From contig CAISSD010000261.1 in NCBI GenBank assembly GCA_903887975.1, forward strand, positions 1 to 9,398: a stretch of DNA of 9,398 bases, written 5' to 3'. The notes below the pieces were generated by a model. It searched no databases and had not been told where the DNA came from. It was given only the letters and a program-made list of their open reading frames with translations. Position numbers and translations under genes: made by a program. The DNA is from an uncultured Legionellaceae bacterium (GTDB lineage: Bacteria; Pseudomonadota; Gammaproteobacteria; Legionellales; Legionellaceae). Positions within the stretch are counted from its first letter, which is position 1. Every line of letters starts with the position of its first letter. Shown in pieces: positions 1-7,365 of this stretch.

Positions 1-1148
1 CGGGCTGGATTTTCCAACAATTCTTTAATACTTACCAAAAACTGTACTGAATCTTTACCATCCACCATACGATGATCGTAAGACAACGCCAAATACATCA
101 TCGGACGAATCACCACCTGACCATGTGCTGCAATCGGTCGCTCTTCAATTTTGTGCATGCCCAAAATACCCGTTTGTGGTGCATTAAGAATGGGTGTGGA
201 CAACAACGAACCAAAAGTGCCACCATTGGTGATGGTAAATGTACCACCTTGCATTTCTTCCAAACTCAATTTACCTTCACGTGCACGAGATGCTTTGGTA
301 TTAATGGCTTTTTCAATATCCGCCATACTCAATAAATCAGCATCTTTAATCACCGGCACCACCAATCCTCGTTCGGTGGAAACGGCAATACCAACATCAT
401 AAAAACCATGATAAACAATATCTTGTCCATCAATTGAGGCATTCACAGCAGGAAAACGTTTTAATGAAGCCACCACCGCTTTGGTAAAAAACGACATAAA
501 GCCCAATTTCACCCCGTGCTGTTTTTCAAACATATCTTTGTATTGTGCACGCAAATCCATCACCGCTTGCATATTGACTTCATTAAACGTCGTCAGCATG
601 GCCGCATTGTGTTGCGCTGCCACCAATCGCTCAGCAACTTTGGCACGAAGTCTTGTCATGGGCACTCGACGTTCTTCTCGAGTCGTGCTGCTCGATATAG
701 AAGGTAGCACCGGTGAGGAGGAGGGTCGGTTGCTTTCAATGAACGAAAGCACATCATCTTTGGTCACACGACCATCTTTGCCGCTACCCACAACTTGATT
801 GGGCTCTAAATCATGTGCAGCTAAAACACGGCGTACCGCAGGACCTGTGGGCGCATCGGTCACCACCGGTTCGACCGCTGGACTTAAGGACTCAACTTTT
901 TTTGCAGCCGCACCTTCTTCAATACGACCAATCAGTTGCTGCGCATTGACCACCGTCCCTTCTTGAAACAAAATCTCAGTTAAGACACCATCCACAGGCG
1001 ATGGTACTTCAAGCACCACTTTATCCGTTTCCAGATCAACAATATTTTCATCACGAGAAACAGCATCACCAATTTTTTTATGCCAGGTTGCAATGGTCGC
1101 ATCAGCAACAGATTCTGGTAAGGTGGGCACTTTTACTTCAATCGACAT
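1..1148 (-). CDS. sucB: Dihydrolipoyl succinyltransferase, E2 of 2-oxoglutarate dehydrogenase (3' end cut by window edge)
   Basis: E2 core of the 2-oxoglutarate dehydrogenase complex. It carries the succinyl group on a swinging lipoyl arm and transfers it to CoA in the cytoplasm. I translated 382 residues from an ATG at 1148. Domains in order: a lipoyl domain (about 1-78) with the lipoylated Lys43 in ETDKVVLEV; a short linker; a peripheral-subunit-binding domain (about 102-138, GPAVRRVLAAHDLEP to DDVLSFIE); a Ser/Pro-rich linker (about 141-156); and the acyltransferase domain from about 160, with the catalytic motif YDHRMVDG (His359, Asp363). The motifs MLTTFNEVNM and ASIDGQDIVYH are typical of SucB rather than of pyruvate dehydrogenase E2. 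The frame is open to the left edge. By comparison with E. coli SucB (405 residues, ending TRLLLDV) only about seven residues are missing. The linkers look shorter than in E. coli. The gene starts 19 bp after sucA, and an AAGGG ribosome site lies at 1156-1160. Identification is firm. Confidence 0.97.
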   Translation of the reverse strand, partial: MSIEVKVPTLPESVADATIATWHKKIGDAVSRDENIVDLETDKVVLEVPSPVDGVLTEILFQEGTVVNAQQLIGRIEEGAAAKKVESLSPAVEPVVTDAPTGPAVRRVLAAHDLEPNQVVGSGKDGRVTKDDVLSFIESNRPSSSPVLPSISSSTTREERRVPMTRLRAKVAERLVAAQHNAAMLTTFNEVNMQAVMDLRAQYKDMFEKQHGVKLGFMSFFTKAVVASLKRFPAVNASIDGQDIVYHGFYDVGIAVSTERGLVVPVIKDADLLSMADIEKAINTKASRAREGKLSLEEMQGGTFTITNGGTFGSLLSTPILNAPQTGILGMHKIEERPIAAHGQVVIRPMMYLALSYDHRMVDGKDSVQFLVSIKELLENPA

Positions 1149-1167
1149 AATCAAACCCTTTTTTTAA

Positions 1168-3990
1168 TTAATCTTCAGATGTTAACGCAAATGCAATCAG
1201 CGCATCTTGCTCTTTGGTGTGCAAATAAATACTACCTGCCGCAGGTGATGCTGCAAAACCTCTACCCGCATAACGCAAATGCTGTCCGTCAGCCAAACAT
1301 GCCCTCATGTTGTGTTGCGAAGAAAACCATGCACCCTGATTCTCTGGCTCTTCCTGGCACCAAATGATGGTTTTGGCTTTAGAATATTCAGCCAAAAGTC
1401 GTGTTAGGGCTTTTTTGGGAAAAGGATAAAGCTGCTCTATACGGATAATGGCAATGTGATTTAAACCGTCATCTCGTCTTTTTTGCAAAAGATCATAATA
1501 AACTTTACCCGAGCATAAGACAACACGCGTCACTTTTTGCGGATTAAGGTTATCAACTTCTGGAATGACGTTGTGAAATTGTCCTTCAGTTAAATCGGCC
1601 ATGCTTGATACCGCCAATTTATGACGCAACAAACTTTTAGGTGTCATGACCACCAACGGTTTACGATAGGGTCTAAGCATTTGTCGGCGCAATAAATGAA
1701 ACATTTGCGCAGGCGTTGTTGGTACACAAACTTGTATGTTTTGTTGCGCACATAATTGCATGAAGCGCTCCAAACGTGCCGATGAATGCTCTGGACCTTG
1801 TCCTTCATAACCATGGGGCAACAACATCACCAAACCACACAGTTCCCCCCACTTTTGCTCCCCTGAACTGATGAATTGATCAATCACCACTTGAGCGCCA
1901 TTCACAAAATCACCAAATTGCGCTTCCCAAAGAACCAATGTTGCAGGCTCAGAGGCTGCGTAACCATATTCAAAAGCCAGTACCGCTTCTTCAGACAATA
2001 CCGAATCAATCACCTCAAATGGCTTTTTAGAATTCGAATGAATTTTTTGTAACGGAACATAAGTCTCGCCCGTATGCACATCATGCAACACTGCATGACG
2101 ATGCGCAAATGTTCCCCGACCAGAATCTTGTCCTGATAAACGCACCCCATAGCCTTCTTGCAACAACGTTGCGTACGCCATGGTTTCTGCAAACCCCCAA
2201 TTCATGGGAATTTCACCCAAAACCATTTTATCACGTTCAGCCAAAAGGCGTGACACCACAGGATGCAATTCAAACCCCTGAGGCAATGCATTAAGCTTGT
2301 TGGATAAATCTTGCAATACAGCCGCATCCACCGAAGTTTTAACGTTTAGCGTCCACTTGGTGTCAAGGTAGGGCATCCAATCGGTTTGGATTTTTCCAGG
2401 ATAATTACCTTGAATCAAAGACACCAAAGACTCGCCTGAATCCAATTTGGTTCGGTATGCTTCAATCATGGAATCAACATTTTCTTGAGTCAAAATTCCT
2501 GCGGCAATCAACTGATTGGCATAATCCACCCTCAAAGGCTGCATGCTCTTAATTTTTTGGTACATCACGGGTTGTGTGACCGAGGGCTCATCCGCTTCGT
2601 TATGTCCATGACGACGATAACACATCAAATCAATCACCACATCGCGTTTGAACTTCATCCTAAATTCCAATGCCATTTGTGCTGCAAACACCACAGCATC
2701 CGGAGAATCGCCATTCACATGAATCACCGGGGCCTCAATCATCTTGGCAACATCCGTACAATAAGCTGTAGAACGTGCATCTTGAGGGTTACTGGTGGTA
2801 AATCCGACCTGATTGTTCACAACAATGTGTACAGTACCGCCAGTACAATATCCTCTGGATTGAGAAAAATTAAACGTTTCCATAACCACGCCTTGGCCAG
2901 CAAACGCTGCGTCACCATGAATAACAACCGGAACCACCGATTGTTTTTCTGCAAGATCATCGCGTTTTGCCAAGCGGGCACGCACAGAACCCTCGACCAC
3001 TGGACTCACAATTTCCAAATGTGAAGGATTAAAAGCCAATCCCAAATGAATAATCTTGCCATCATCATCAACAACATCGGATGAAAAACCCATGTGGTAT
3101 TTGACATCACCACTTCGGTCGGGATTGATTTTCCCTTCAAATTCTTCAAACAATTGCTTGGGCGCTTTGCCCAGAATATTCACCAAAACATTCAAGCGAC
3201 CGCGGTGTGCCATGCCAATCATTACTTCTTTGGTACCAAAAGCCAACGCTTGTCGATTGATTTCTTGCAGCATGGGAATCAATGAATCGCCACCTTCTAG
3301 AGAAAAGCGCTTTTGACCCACATATTTGGTGCCCAGATACCGCTCAAAACCATCCGCTGCTATCAAAGCCTCTAGAATCGATTTTTTTTGTTCACCGGAC
3401 CAAGCAAATTGACCCTTCATGGACTCTATTTTTTCTTGAATCCAGGCAACCTGCGCGCTGTCTTGAATGTGCATGTATTCGATACCAATGGCGCCACAAT
3501 ATATTTTTTTCAACAACGCAATAAGCGAGGACACGCTCATGTTGTGTGCCGACAAACTTTTGGGTACTTCAAATTCTTGTTGCAAATCATCAGAGGAAAA
3601 TTGGTAAAACGAAGGCTCTAAATCCGCAAAGTTCTGTTTTGGCGCTAAATTTAGTGGATCCAATGTTGCGGCCAAATGTCCTTTTCGTCGATAGGCTTCA
3701 ATCAAATGCCAAACCGCATGTTGCTTTGTATGGCCAGACTGCTGCACCATGGTGCGTGGATGATTGGCTTGATTCAAAAAATAGTCCCGGATTGCGCGAT
3801 GAGACACATCACTTTGAAGATGTTGAGGGTTATCTAAAGCATCAAATACGGCTTTCCATTCTAAAGGGACGTCCTTTGGATTGGCTAGATAATCTTCATA
3901 CAAGCCATCCAAATAGGCCATATTGCCGCCCGATAAATAGGCGTTGGAACACTCTTGTTGCCATTCTTTGTGAAGGCTACTACTCGTCAT
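1168..3990 (-). CDS. sucA: 2-oxoglutarate dehydrogenase E1 component (thiamine diphosphate dependent)
   Basis: Decarboxylates 2-oxoglutarate using thiamine diphosphate and passes the succinyl group to the lipoyl arm of SucB. The protein has 940 residues, against 933 in E. coli. The N-terminal segment (SGGNMAYLDGLYEDYLANP, about 20-38) matches the E2-binding region seen in this family. Active-site and cofactor motifs in order: GMAHRGRLNVL (His262) and KYHMGF (His299), the equivalents of E. coli His260 and His298; HGDAAFAGQGVV (358-369); VNNQVGFTT (Asn392, Asn393); and RRHGHNEADEP (459-469). The C-terminal transketolase-like part has GQDSGRGTFAHRHAVLHD (620-637) and LPHGYEGQGPEHSSARLER (724-742). 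The gene starts at an ATG with GGAG at 4000-4003, nine bases upstream. It lies 20 bp after sdhB and 19 bp before sucB, which indicates cotranscription. No frameshift or missing catalytic residue was seen. Confidence 0.98.
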   Translation of the reverse strand: MTSSSLHKEWQQECSNAYLSGGNMAYLDGLYEDYLANPKDVPLEWKAVFDALDNPQHLQSDVSHRAIRDYFLNQANHPRTMVQQSGHTKQHAVWHLIEAYRRKGHLAATLDPLNLAPKQNFADLEPSFYQFSSDDLQQEFEVPKSLSAHNMSVSSLIALLKKIYCGAIGIEYMHIQDSAQVAWIQEKIESMKGQFAWSGEQKKSILEALIAADGFERYLGTKYVGQKRFSLEGGDSLIPMLQEINRQALAFGTKEVMIGMAHRGRLNVLVNILGKAPKQLFEEFEGKINPDRSGDVKYHMGFSSDVVDDDGKIIHLGLAFNPSHLEIVSPVVEGSVRARLAKRDDLAEKQSVVPVVIHGDAAFAGQGVVMETFNFSQSRGYCTGGTVHIVVNNQVGFTTSNPQDARSTAYCTDVAKMIEAPVIHVNGDSPDAVVFAAQMALEFRMKFKRDVVIDLMCYRRHGHNEADEPSVTQPVMYQKIKSMQPLRVDYANQLIAAGILTQENVDSMIEAYRTKLDSGESLVSLIQGNYPGKIQTDWMPYLDTKWTLNVKTSVDAAVLQDLSNKLNALPQGFELHPVVSRLLAERDKMVLGEIPMNWGFAETMAYATLLQEGYGVRLSGQDSGRGTFAHRHAVLHDVHTGETYVPLQKIHSNSKKPFEVIDSVLSEEAVLAFEYGYAASEPATLVLWEAQFGDFVNGAQVVIDQFISSGEQKWGELCGLVMLLPHGYEGQGPEHSSARLERFMQLCAQQNIQVCVPTTPAQMFHLLRRQMLRPYRKPLVVMTPKSLLRHKLAVSSMADLTEGQFHNVIPEVDNLNPQKVTRVVLCSGKVYYDLLQKRRDDGLNHIAIIRIEQLYPFPKKALTRLLAEYSKAKTIIWCQEEPENQGAWFSSQHNMRACLADGQHLRYAGRGFAASPAAGSIYLHTKEQDALIAFALTSED

Positions 3991-3999
3991 TTAAAAATT

Positions 4000-4003
4000 C
4001 TCC
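4000..4003 (-). promoter_or_regulatory. Ribosome binding site of sucA
   Basis: On the minus strand GGAG lies nine bases before the sucA ATG, inside the 20-bp gap after the sdhB stop. No promoter-like sequence is obvious in this gap, so sucA probably depends on readthrough from sdhCDAB. Confidence 0.7.
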
Positions 4004-4010
4004 GGACTTT

Positions 4011-4733
4011 TTAGGTTTCAATCTGCAACATTTGTTGTCGAATTTCCGTAATCGCTTTGGTTGGGTTCAATCCTTTGGGACAAACATTAGCGCAATTCAT
4101 AATGGAGCGACAACGAAACACACTGAAGGGGTCTTGCAGTTTTTCCAATCGATGGACGGTTGCGGTATCGCGGCTATCAGCCAAAAATCGTCTGGCTTGT
4201 AAAAGACCGGCAGGCCCCACAAACTTATCTGGGTTCCACCAAAAAGATGGACAAGAACTGGTGCAGCATGCACATAAAATACACTCGTACAAGCCATCTA
4301 GTTTTGAGCGCTCTTCAGGCGATTGCAAACGCTCACGCGCAGGGGGTAAAGTGTCATTTTGTAAGTAGGGCTCAATGCGCTCATATTGTTGATAAAATTG
4401 TGTCATATCCACAACCAAATCACGAATCACAGGAAATCCTGGAAGTGGGCGAATGACGACCTTTTTGGTCTTTAATGATGACAGCCTGGTCACGCAAGCC
4501 AAGCCATTCGTACCGTTAATATTCATCCCGTCTGAACCACAAACTCCTTCGCGACACGAGCGACGAAACGACAGTGTTTCGTCCTGTTCAGCTTTGATGC
4601 GCTCTAAGAGTGTCAAAACCATAGGGTCGCTGTCTTGTGCAATCACAATACTGTAGTCCTTCATCGAAGGCTTGGCATCAACTTCTGGATTGAATCGATA
4701 AATCGAAAAATGTAAGGTTCTGTCTTTAGTCAT
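4011..4733 (-). CDS. sdhB: Succinate dehydrogenase iron-sulfur subunit
   Basis: Relays electrons from the SdhA flavin to the membrane quinone site through three iron-sulfur clusters. From the ATG at 4733 the protein has 240 residues, against 238 in E. coli. The ferredoxin domain motif SCREGVCGSDG gives Cys60, Cys65 and Asp68, with Cys80 in NGLACVT. These are the [2Fe-2S] ligands, with Asp in one position as in E. coli. The C-terminal domain has YECILCACCTSSCPSF (Cys151, Cys154, Cys157, Cys161) and FRCRSIMNCANVCPKG (Cys208, Cys214, Cys218) for the [4Fe-4S] and [3Fe-4S] clusters. Start choice: an in-frame TTG at 4748 would add five residues (to 245) and overlap the sdhA stop. The ATG at 4733 is preferred because GAGGA lies five bases before it and the homologues begin there. 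The gap after sdhA is then 11 bp. Confidence 0.98.
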   Translation of the reverse strand: MTKDRTLHFSIYRFNPEVDAKPSMKDYSIVIAQDSDPMVLTLLERIKAEQDETLSFRRSCREGVCGSDGMNINGTNGLACVTRLSSLKTKKVVIRPLPGFPVIRDLVVDMTQFYQQYERIEPYLQNDTLPPARERLQSPEERSKLDGLYECILCACCTSSCPSFWWNPDKFVGPAGLLQARRFLADSRDTATVHRLEKLQDPFSVFRCRSIMNCANVCPKGLNPTKAITEIRQQMLQIET

Positions 4734-4738
4734 GGCAT

Positions 4739-4743
4739 TCCTC
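4739..4743 (-). promoter_or_regulatory. Ribosome binding site deciding the sdhB start
   Basis: On the minus strand GAGGA lies five bases before the ATG at 4733, just past the sdhA stop. It falls downstream of the alternative TTG at 4748, so it cannot serve that codon, and it supports the 240-residue form. Confidence 0.75.
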
Positions 4744-4744
4744 G

Positions 4745-6514
4745 TCAATAAACGCGTTCTTTTGGCTCAAACGGCTTAACGTATTGGGGTGATGTATTCA
4801 CAGCGCGCTCACCCATGGCATCATTTTCCATAAAATACAGGGTATGCTTGATCCATTTGGCATCATCACGTTTGGGATAATCCTCTCGGCTATGTGCGCC
4901 GCGGCTTTCAGTTCGAGTCATGGCGGCTTTAGCTGTTGCGTAGGCTGTCGCCATTAAATTATCCAGCTCTAAGGCAATAATCCGCTCGGTATTAAACACA
5001 TGGCTTTTGTCTTTAATCGAGGCGTTGGCCAAACGCTCGCGAAGTGCATCCAATTTTTGCAAACCCTGCTCCATCACATCGCCGGTGCGAAACACACTAA
5101 AATCTTCTTGCATGATGCGCTGCATATCGGCTCGAATGACTGAGGGACTTTCACCATCTGTTTGCTGCTCCCAGCGATTAAACCGCACCAAAGATGCCGC
5201 CACATCTTCTTCTGAAACAAATCCAAGTTCTGGCATTTGGTTCGATGTCCATAATGATTCCACATGAAGACCCGCCGCACGCCCAAAGACCACCAAATCA
5301 AGCAACGAGTTACCACCCAGCCGATTGGCACCATGAACAGAAACACAGGCACATTCACCAACGGCATACAAACCCTGAACAATACTTTCTTTACCATGTT
5401 TTTTGGTTAAAACTTGTCCGTGAATATTGGTTGGTATCCCGCCCATGATGTAATGGCAGGTTGGCACAACAGGAATTGGATCCACAATGGGATCAACCCC
5501 TGCAAACTTAATGGACAAATCACGAATACCCGGAAGTCGTGCATTAATTAAATCAGCACCCAAATGATCCAATTTTAATTTAACGCACTCCACACCATCA
5601 ACATCAAAACCCTTTCCAGCACGAATTTCAAGGGCAATGGCACGAGACACCACATCTCTGGATGCCAAATCTTTAACGTGTGGGGCATAACGCTCCATAA
5701 AGCGTTCGCCATCTTTATTAATTAAATAACCACCCTCGCCACGACATCCTTCAGTCACTAAAGTTCCAGCGCCAGCAATGCCCGTGGGATGAAATTGCCA
5801 CATTTCCATATCTTGTAATGGTATGCCGGCACGTAAAGCCATACCAAAACCATCACCAGTATTGATGTGCGCATTGGTGGTGGATTGAAAAATACGCCCA
5901 GCACCGCCTGTGGCCAAAATACAAATTCGGGTTTGGAAAAAAACAATTTCACCGGTTTCAATCGACATGACGGTGAGGCCAGCAATATTATCTTGCGTGT
6001 CTTTGACAAAATCAAGCGCAAACCACTCACTAAAAATATGGGTTTTGGCTTTTAAATTTTGCTGATACAAGGTGTGTAACAACGCATGTCCTGTTCTATC
6101 GGCAGCAGCCGAGGTTCTGGCAGCTTGCTCACCACCAAAATTTCTGGATTGTCCACCAAATTGCCTTTGATAAATTTTCCCATTGTCCAATCGAGAAAAA
6201 GGCAACCCCATGTGCTCTAACTCATAAACAGCTTCGGGGCCTGTTTTACACAAATATTCAATGCAATCTTGATCGCCAATATAATCTGCACCTTTAACTG
6301 TATCGTACATGTGCCAACGCCAATCATCTTCGTGCATGTTGCCTAGCGCCACCGTAATGCCACCTTGAGCAGACACCGTATGTGAACGGGTTGGAAATAC
6401 TTTGGACACCAAAGCAACTTTTAGTCCGGAATTGGCCAGCTGCAACGCCGCGCGCATCCCCGCACCACCGGCACCAATAATCACCGCATCAAATTCATAT
6501 CTTGCAATGGCCAT
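4745..6514 (-). CDS. sdhA: Succinate dehydrogenase flavoprotein subunit
   Basis: Oxidises succinate to fumarate on covalently bound FAD, on the cytoplasmic face of the membrane. It has 589 residues, against 588 in E. coli. The N-terminal Rossmann motif is VIIGAGGAGMRAAL (11-24). FAD attaches at His45 in TRSHTVSAQGG. Substrate and catalytic residues are visible: His242 in WQFHPTGIAGAG, Arg286 in LASRDVVSRAI, His354 in TCHYIMGGIPTN and Arg398 in HGANRLGGNSLLDLVVFGR. The C-terminus ends in the usual KPFEPKERVY. The ATG at 6514 follows the sdhD stop by one base. A G-rich ribosome site (GGGGG, about 6525-6529) lies inside the end of sdhD, so translation of the two genes is probably coupled. The stop is TGA. 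Confidence 0.99.
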   Translation of the reverse strand: MAIARYEFDAVIIGAGGAGMRAALQLANSGLKVALVSKVFPTRSHTVSAQGGITVALGNMHEDDWRWHMYDTVKGADYIGDQDCIEYLCKTGPEAVYELEHMGLPFSRLDNGKIYQRQFGGQSRNFGGEQAARTSAAADRTGHALLHTLYQQNLKAKTHIFSEWFALDFVKDTQDNIAGLTVMSIETGEIVFFQTRICILATGGAGRIFQSTTNAHINTGDGFGMALRAGIPLQDMEMWQFHPTGIAGAGTLVTEGCRGEGGYLINKDGERFMERYAPHVKDLASRDVVSRAIALEIRAGKGFDVDGVECVKLKLDHLGADLINARLPGIRDLSIKFAGVDPIVDPIPVVPTCHYIMGGIPTNIHGQVLTKKHGKESIVQGLYAVGECACVSVHGANRLGGNSLLDLVVFGRAAGLHVESLWTSNQMPELGFVSEEDVAASLVRFNRWEQQTDGESPSVIRADMQRIMQEDFSVFRTGDVMEQGLQKLDALRERLANASIKDKSHVFNTERIIALELDNLMATAYATAKAAMTRTESRGAHSREDYPKRDDAKWIKHTLYFMENDAMGERAVNTSPQYVKPFEPKERVY

Positions 6515-6515
6515 A

Positions 6516-6863
6516 TTAATACCCCCACAACATCATCAAACCCCAAACCAATTCTGCCACCAGCACAAACAACACCAACATTTGTATGGGCAAACGAAGC
6601 CAGATACATTTTAAATAATCGGTTGTCACCGTCCAAAGACCAATCCATGCATGCAACAAAAGCGTTAGCAACGCCAATACCGTTGCAATCTTAACAGCTA
6701 TGGATTCAAACAATAAGTGCCATGCATCAAAGGTTAAAGGCTGGTGAAGCATTAAAAAAATCAATAAAAACACGACATACATTGCAAAATAAATGGCGGT
6801 TACCCTTTGGATCAACCAATCTTTTAAGCCATTGCCTGTTAGGCTTGTCACATTTGTTACCAT
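6516..6863 (-). CDS. sdhD: Succinate dehydrogenase membrane anchor subunit
   Basis: Hydrophobic anchor that, with SdhC, binds haem b and forms the quinone pocket of complex II. From the ATG at 6863 it has 115 residues, the same length as E. coli SdhD, and aligns from the first residue (MVTNVTSLTGNGLKDW). It has three membrane segments, at about 22-40, 56-77 and 91-113. The motif LLHAWIGLWTVTTDYLK gives His71, Asp82 and Tyr83 at E. coli numbering; Asp82-Tyr83 belong to the quinone site. The frame stays open upstream to an ATG at 6917 (133 residues), but that extension lies inside sdhC and does not match the family. The gene overlaps the sdhC stop by 7 bp, which suggests translational coupling. 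Confidence 0.96.
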   Translation of the reverse strand: MVTNVTSLTGNGLKDWLIQRVTAIYFAMYVVFLLIFLMLHQPLTFDAWHLLFESIAVKIATVLALLTLLLHAWIGLWTVTTDYLKCIWLRLPIQMLVLFVLVAELVWGLMMLWGY

Positions 6864-7231
6864 AGCCAAACTCCCAAAATCACCGCCATTAATGCGGCAA
6901 GTACCAAAACAATCCATGCGCTCACGCGACCTGCAATCAAGCCCTCACCAAGACCCATGTCCATCGCCAAATGTCTAACACCCGCCAAAACATGAAGCAC
7001 CAATGCCACCATAAAAACCCAAACACCACCTTTCCATACCCAACACTGCAATAGTGCCGTTAGGGATAAAAATGATTCTTGGGACGATAAAGACAATGAA
7101 AAAACATACAATACAAACGGCAGTAAAATAAACAGCACAACACCAGAAATTCTATGTGCAATAGAAACCAGTGCCATGGGTGGAAATTTTAAGGTCGTTA
7201 AATCAAGATTGATGGGACGTTGTTGTTTCAC
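6857..7231 (-). CDS. sdhC: Succinate dehydrogenase cytochrome b556 subunit
   Basis: First gene of the operon and the second membrane anchor of complex II. It has 124 residues, against 129 in E. coli. The N-terminus QQRPINLDLTTLKFP matches the family. SIAHRISG holds Ser23 and Arg27, equivalents of the quinone-site Ser27 and Arg31. His80 in LHVLAGVRHLAMD is the expected haem b ligand (E. coli His84). It has three membrane segments, at about 21-48, 68-90 and 104-123. The start is a GTG at 7231, with AAGGA at 7242-7246 ten bases upstream. A nearby ATG at 7243 is out of frame (it reads ATG TCC ATC AAG TGA), so GTG is the only sensible start. Confidence 0.95.
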   Translation of the reverse strand: MKQQRPINLDLTTLKFPPMALVSIAHRISGVVLFILLPFVLYVFSLSLSSQESFLSLTALLQCWVWKGGVWVFMVALVLHVLAGVRHLAMDMGLGEGLIAGRVSAWIVLVLAALMAVILGVWLW

Positions 7232-7241
7232 TTGATGGACA

Positions 7242-7246
7242 TCCTT
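7242..7246 (-). promoter_or_regulatory. Ribosome binding site for the sdhC GTG start
   Basis: On the minus strand AAGGA lies ten bases before the GTG at 7231. The spacing is slightly long but usable. Its last bases overlap an ATG that opens a four-codon frame (M-S-I-K-stop) ending across the sdhC start. That small frame could be chance. Confidence 0.55.
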
Positions 7247-7264
7247 AACATGATGAAAAACTCA

Positions 7265-7273
7265 AGTATAACA
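7265..7273 (-). promoter_or_regulatory. Predicted extended -10 promoter of the sdhCDAB-sucAB operon
   Basis: The minus strand reads TGTTATACT, an extended -10 element (TGn followed by TATACT, five of six consensus bases). The predicted transcript would start near 7258 and have a leader of about 27 nt to the sdhC GTG. No good -35 hexamer lies 16-18 bp upstream; that stretch has an A8 run preceded by TATGCG. A promoter that relies on an extended -10 or an activator would fit. This is inferred from sequence only. Confidence 0.55.
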
Positions 7274-7287
7274 TTCTGTTTTTTTTA

Positions 7288-7307
7288 CGCATAGATGCTT
7301 GTAAGCG
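7288..7307. promoter_or_regulatory. Imperfect 20-bp dyad, candidate operator between the divergent promoters
   Basis: CGCATAGATGCTTGTAAGCG is an imperfect palindrome with 7 of 10 base pairs symmetric about the central GC. It also contains two small overlapping perfect palindromes, GCATAGATGC (7289-7298) and GCTTGTAAGC (7297-7306). It covers the expected -35 region of the sdh promoter and lies just upstream of the predicted transporter promoter, a position where a bound regulator could affect both. I do not recognise the motif as the site of a named regulator. Confidence 0.35.
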
Positions 7308-7311
7308 ATTA

Positions 7312-7339
7312 TTGTAAACCCAAGGAAATAATATACAAT
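7312..7339 (+). promoter_or_regulatory. Predicted sigma70-type promoter of the MFS gene
   Basis: TTGTAA at 7312-7317 (four of six bases of the -35 consensus) and TACAAT at 7334-7339 (five of six of the -10) are separated by 16 bp. The start would fall near 7346, giving a leader of about 20 nt to the ATG at 7366. TATACA at 7332 is an overlapping alternative -10. The region is AT-rich, so a chance match is possible. Confidence 0.45.
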
Positions 7340-7365
7340 AAACCATCTTATCTGTTCGAAGAATA

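Noticed and set aside
1149..1167. A possible terminator or promoter in the sucA-sucB gap
   Set aside because: The 19-bp gap holds only an A/T run and the sucB ribosome site; no stem or promoter hexamers are present.
2485..3024. A 179-residue plus-strand open frame inside sucA
   Set aside because: Fully antisense to conserved sucA coding sequence, rich in His, Cys and Arg as expected of a shadow frame, and like no known family.
4056..4095. The Asp in place of a Cys ligand of the SdhB [2Fe-2S] cluster, and the extra Cys in CILCACC, as unusual features (the [3Fe-4S] motif is encoded in this range)
   Set aside because: E. coli SdhB has the same Asp ligand and the same CILCACC context, so this is normal for the family.
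3546..4202. A 218-residue plus-strand open frame across the sucA/sdhB junction
   Set aside because: It lies antisense to two firmly identified genes, crosses their intergenic gap, has no recognisable domain and no convincing ribosome site. It is a shadow of biased codon use on the other strand.
6864..6917. An 18-residue N-terminal extension of sdhD to an upstream ATG
   Set aside because: The extension lies inside the sdhC coding sequence and has no counterpart in the family. The ATG at 6863 gives exactly the E. coli length and alignment.
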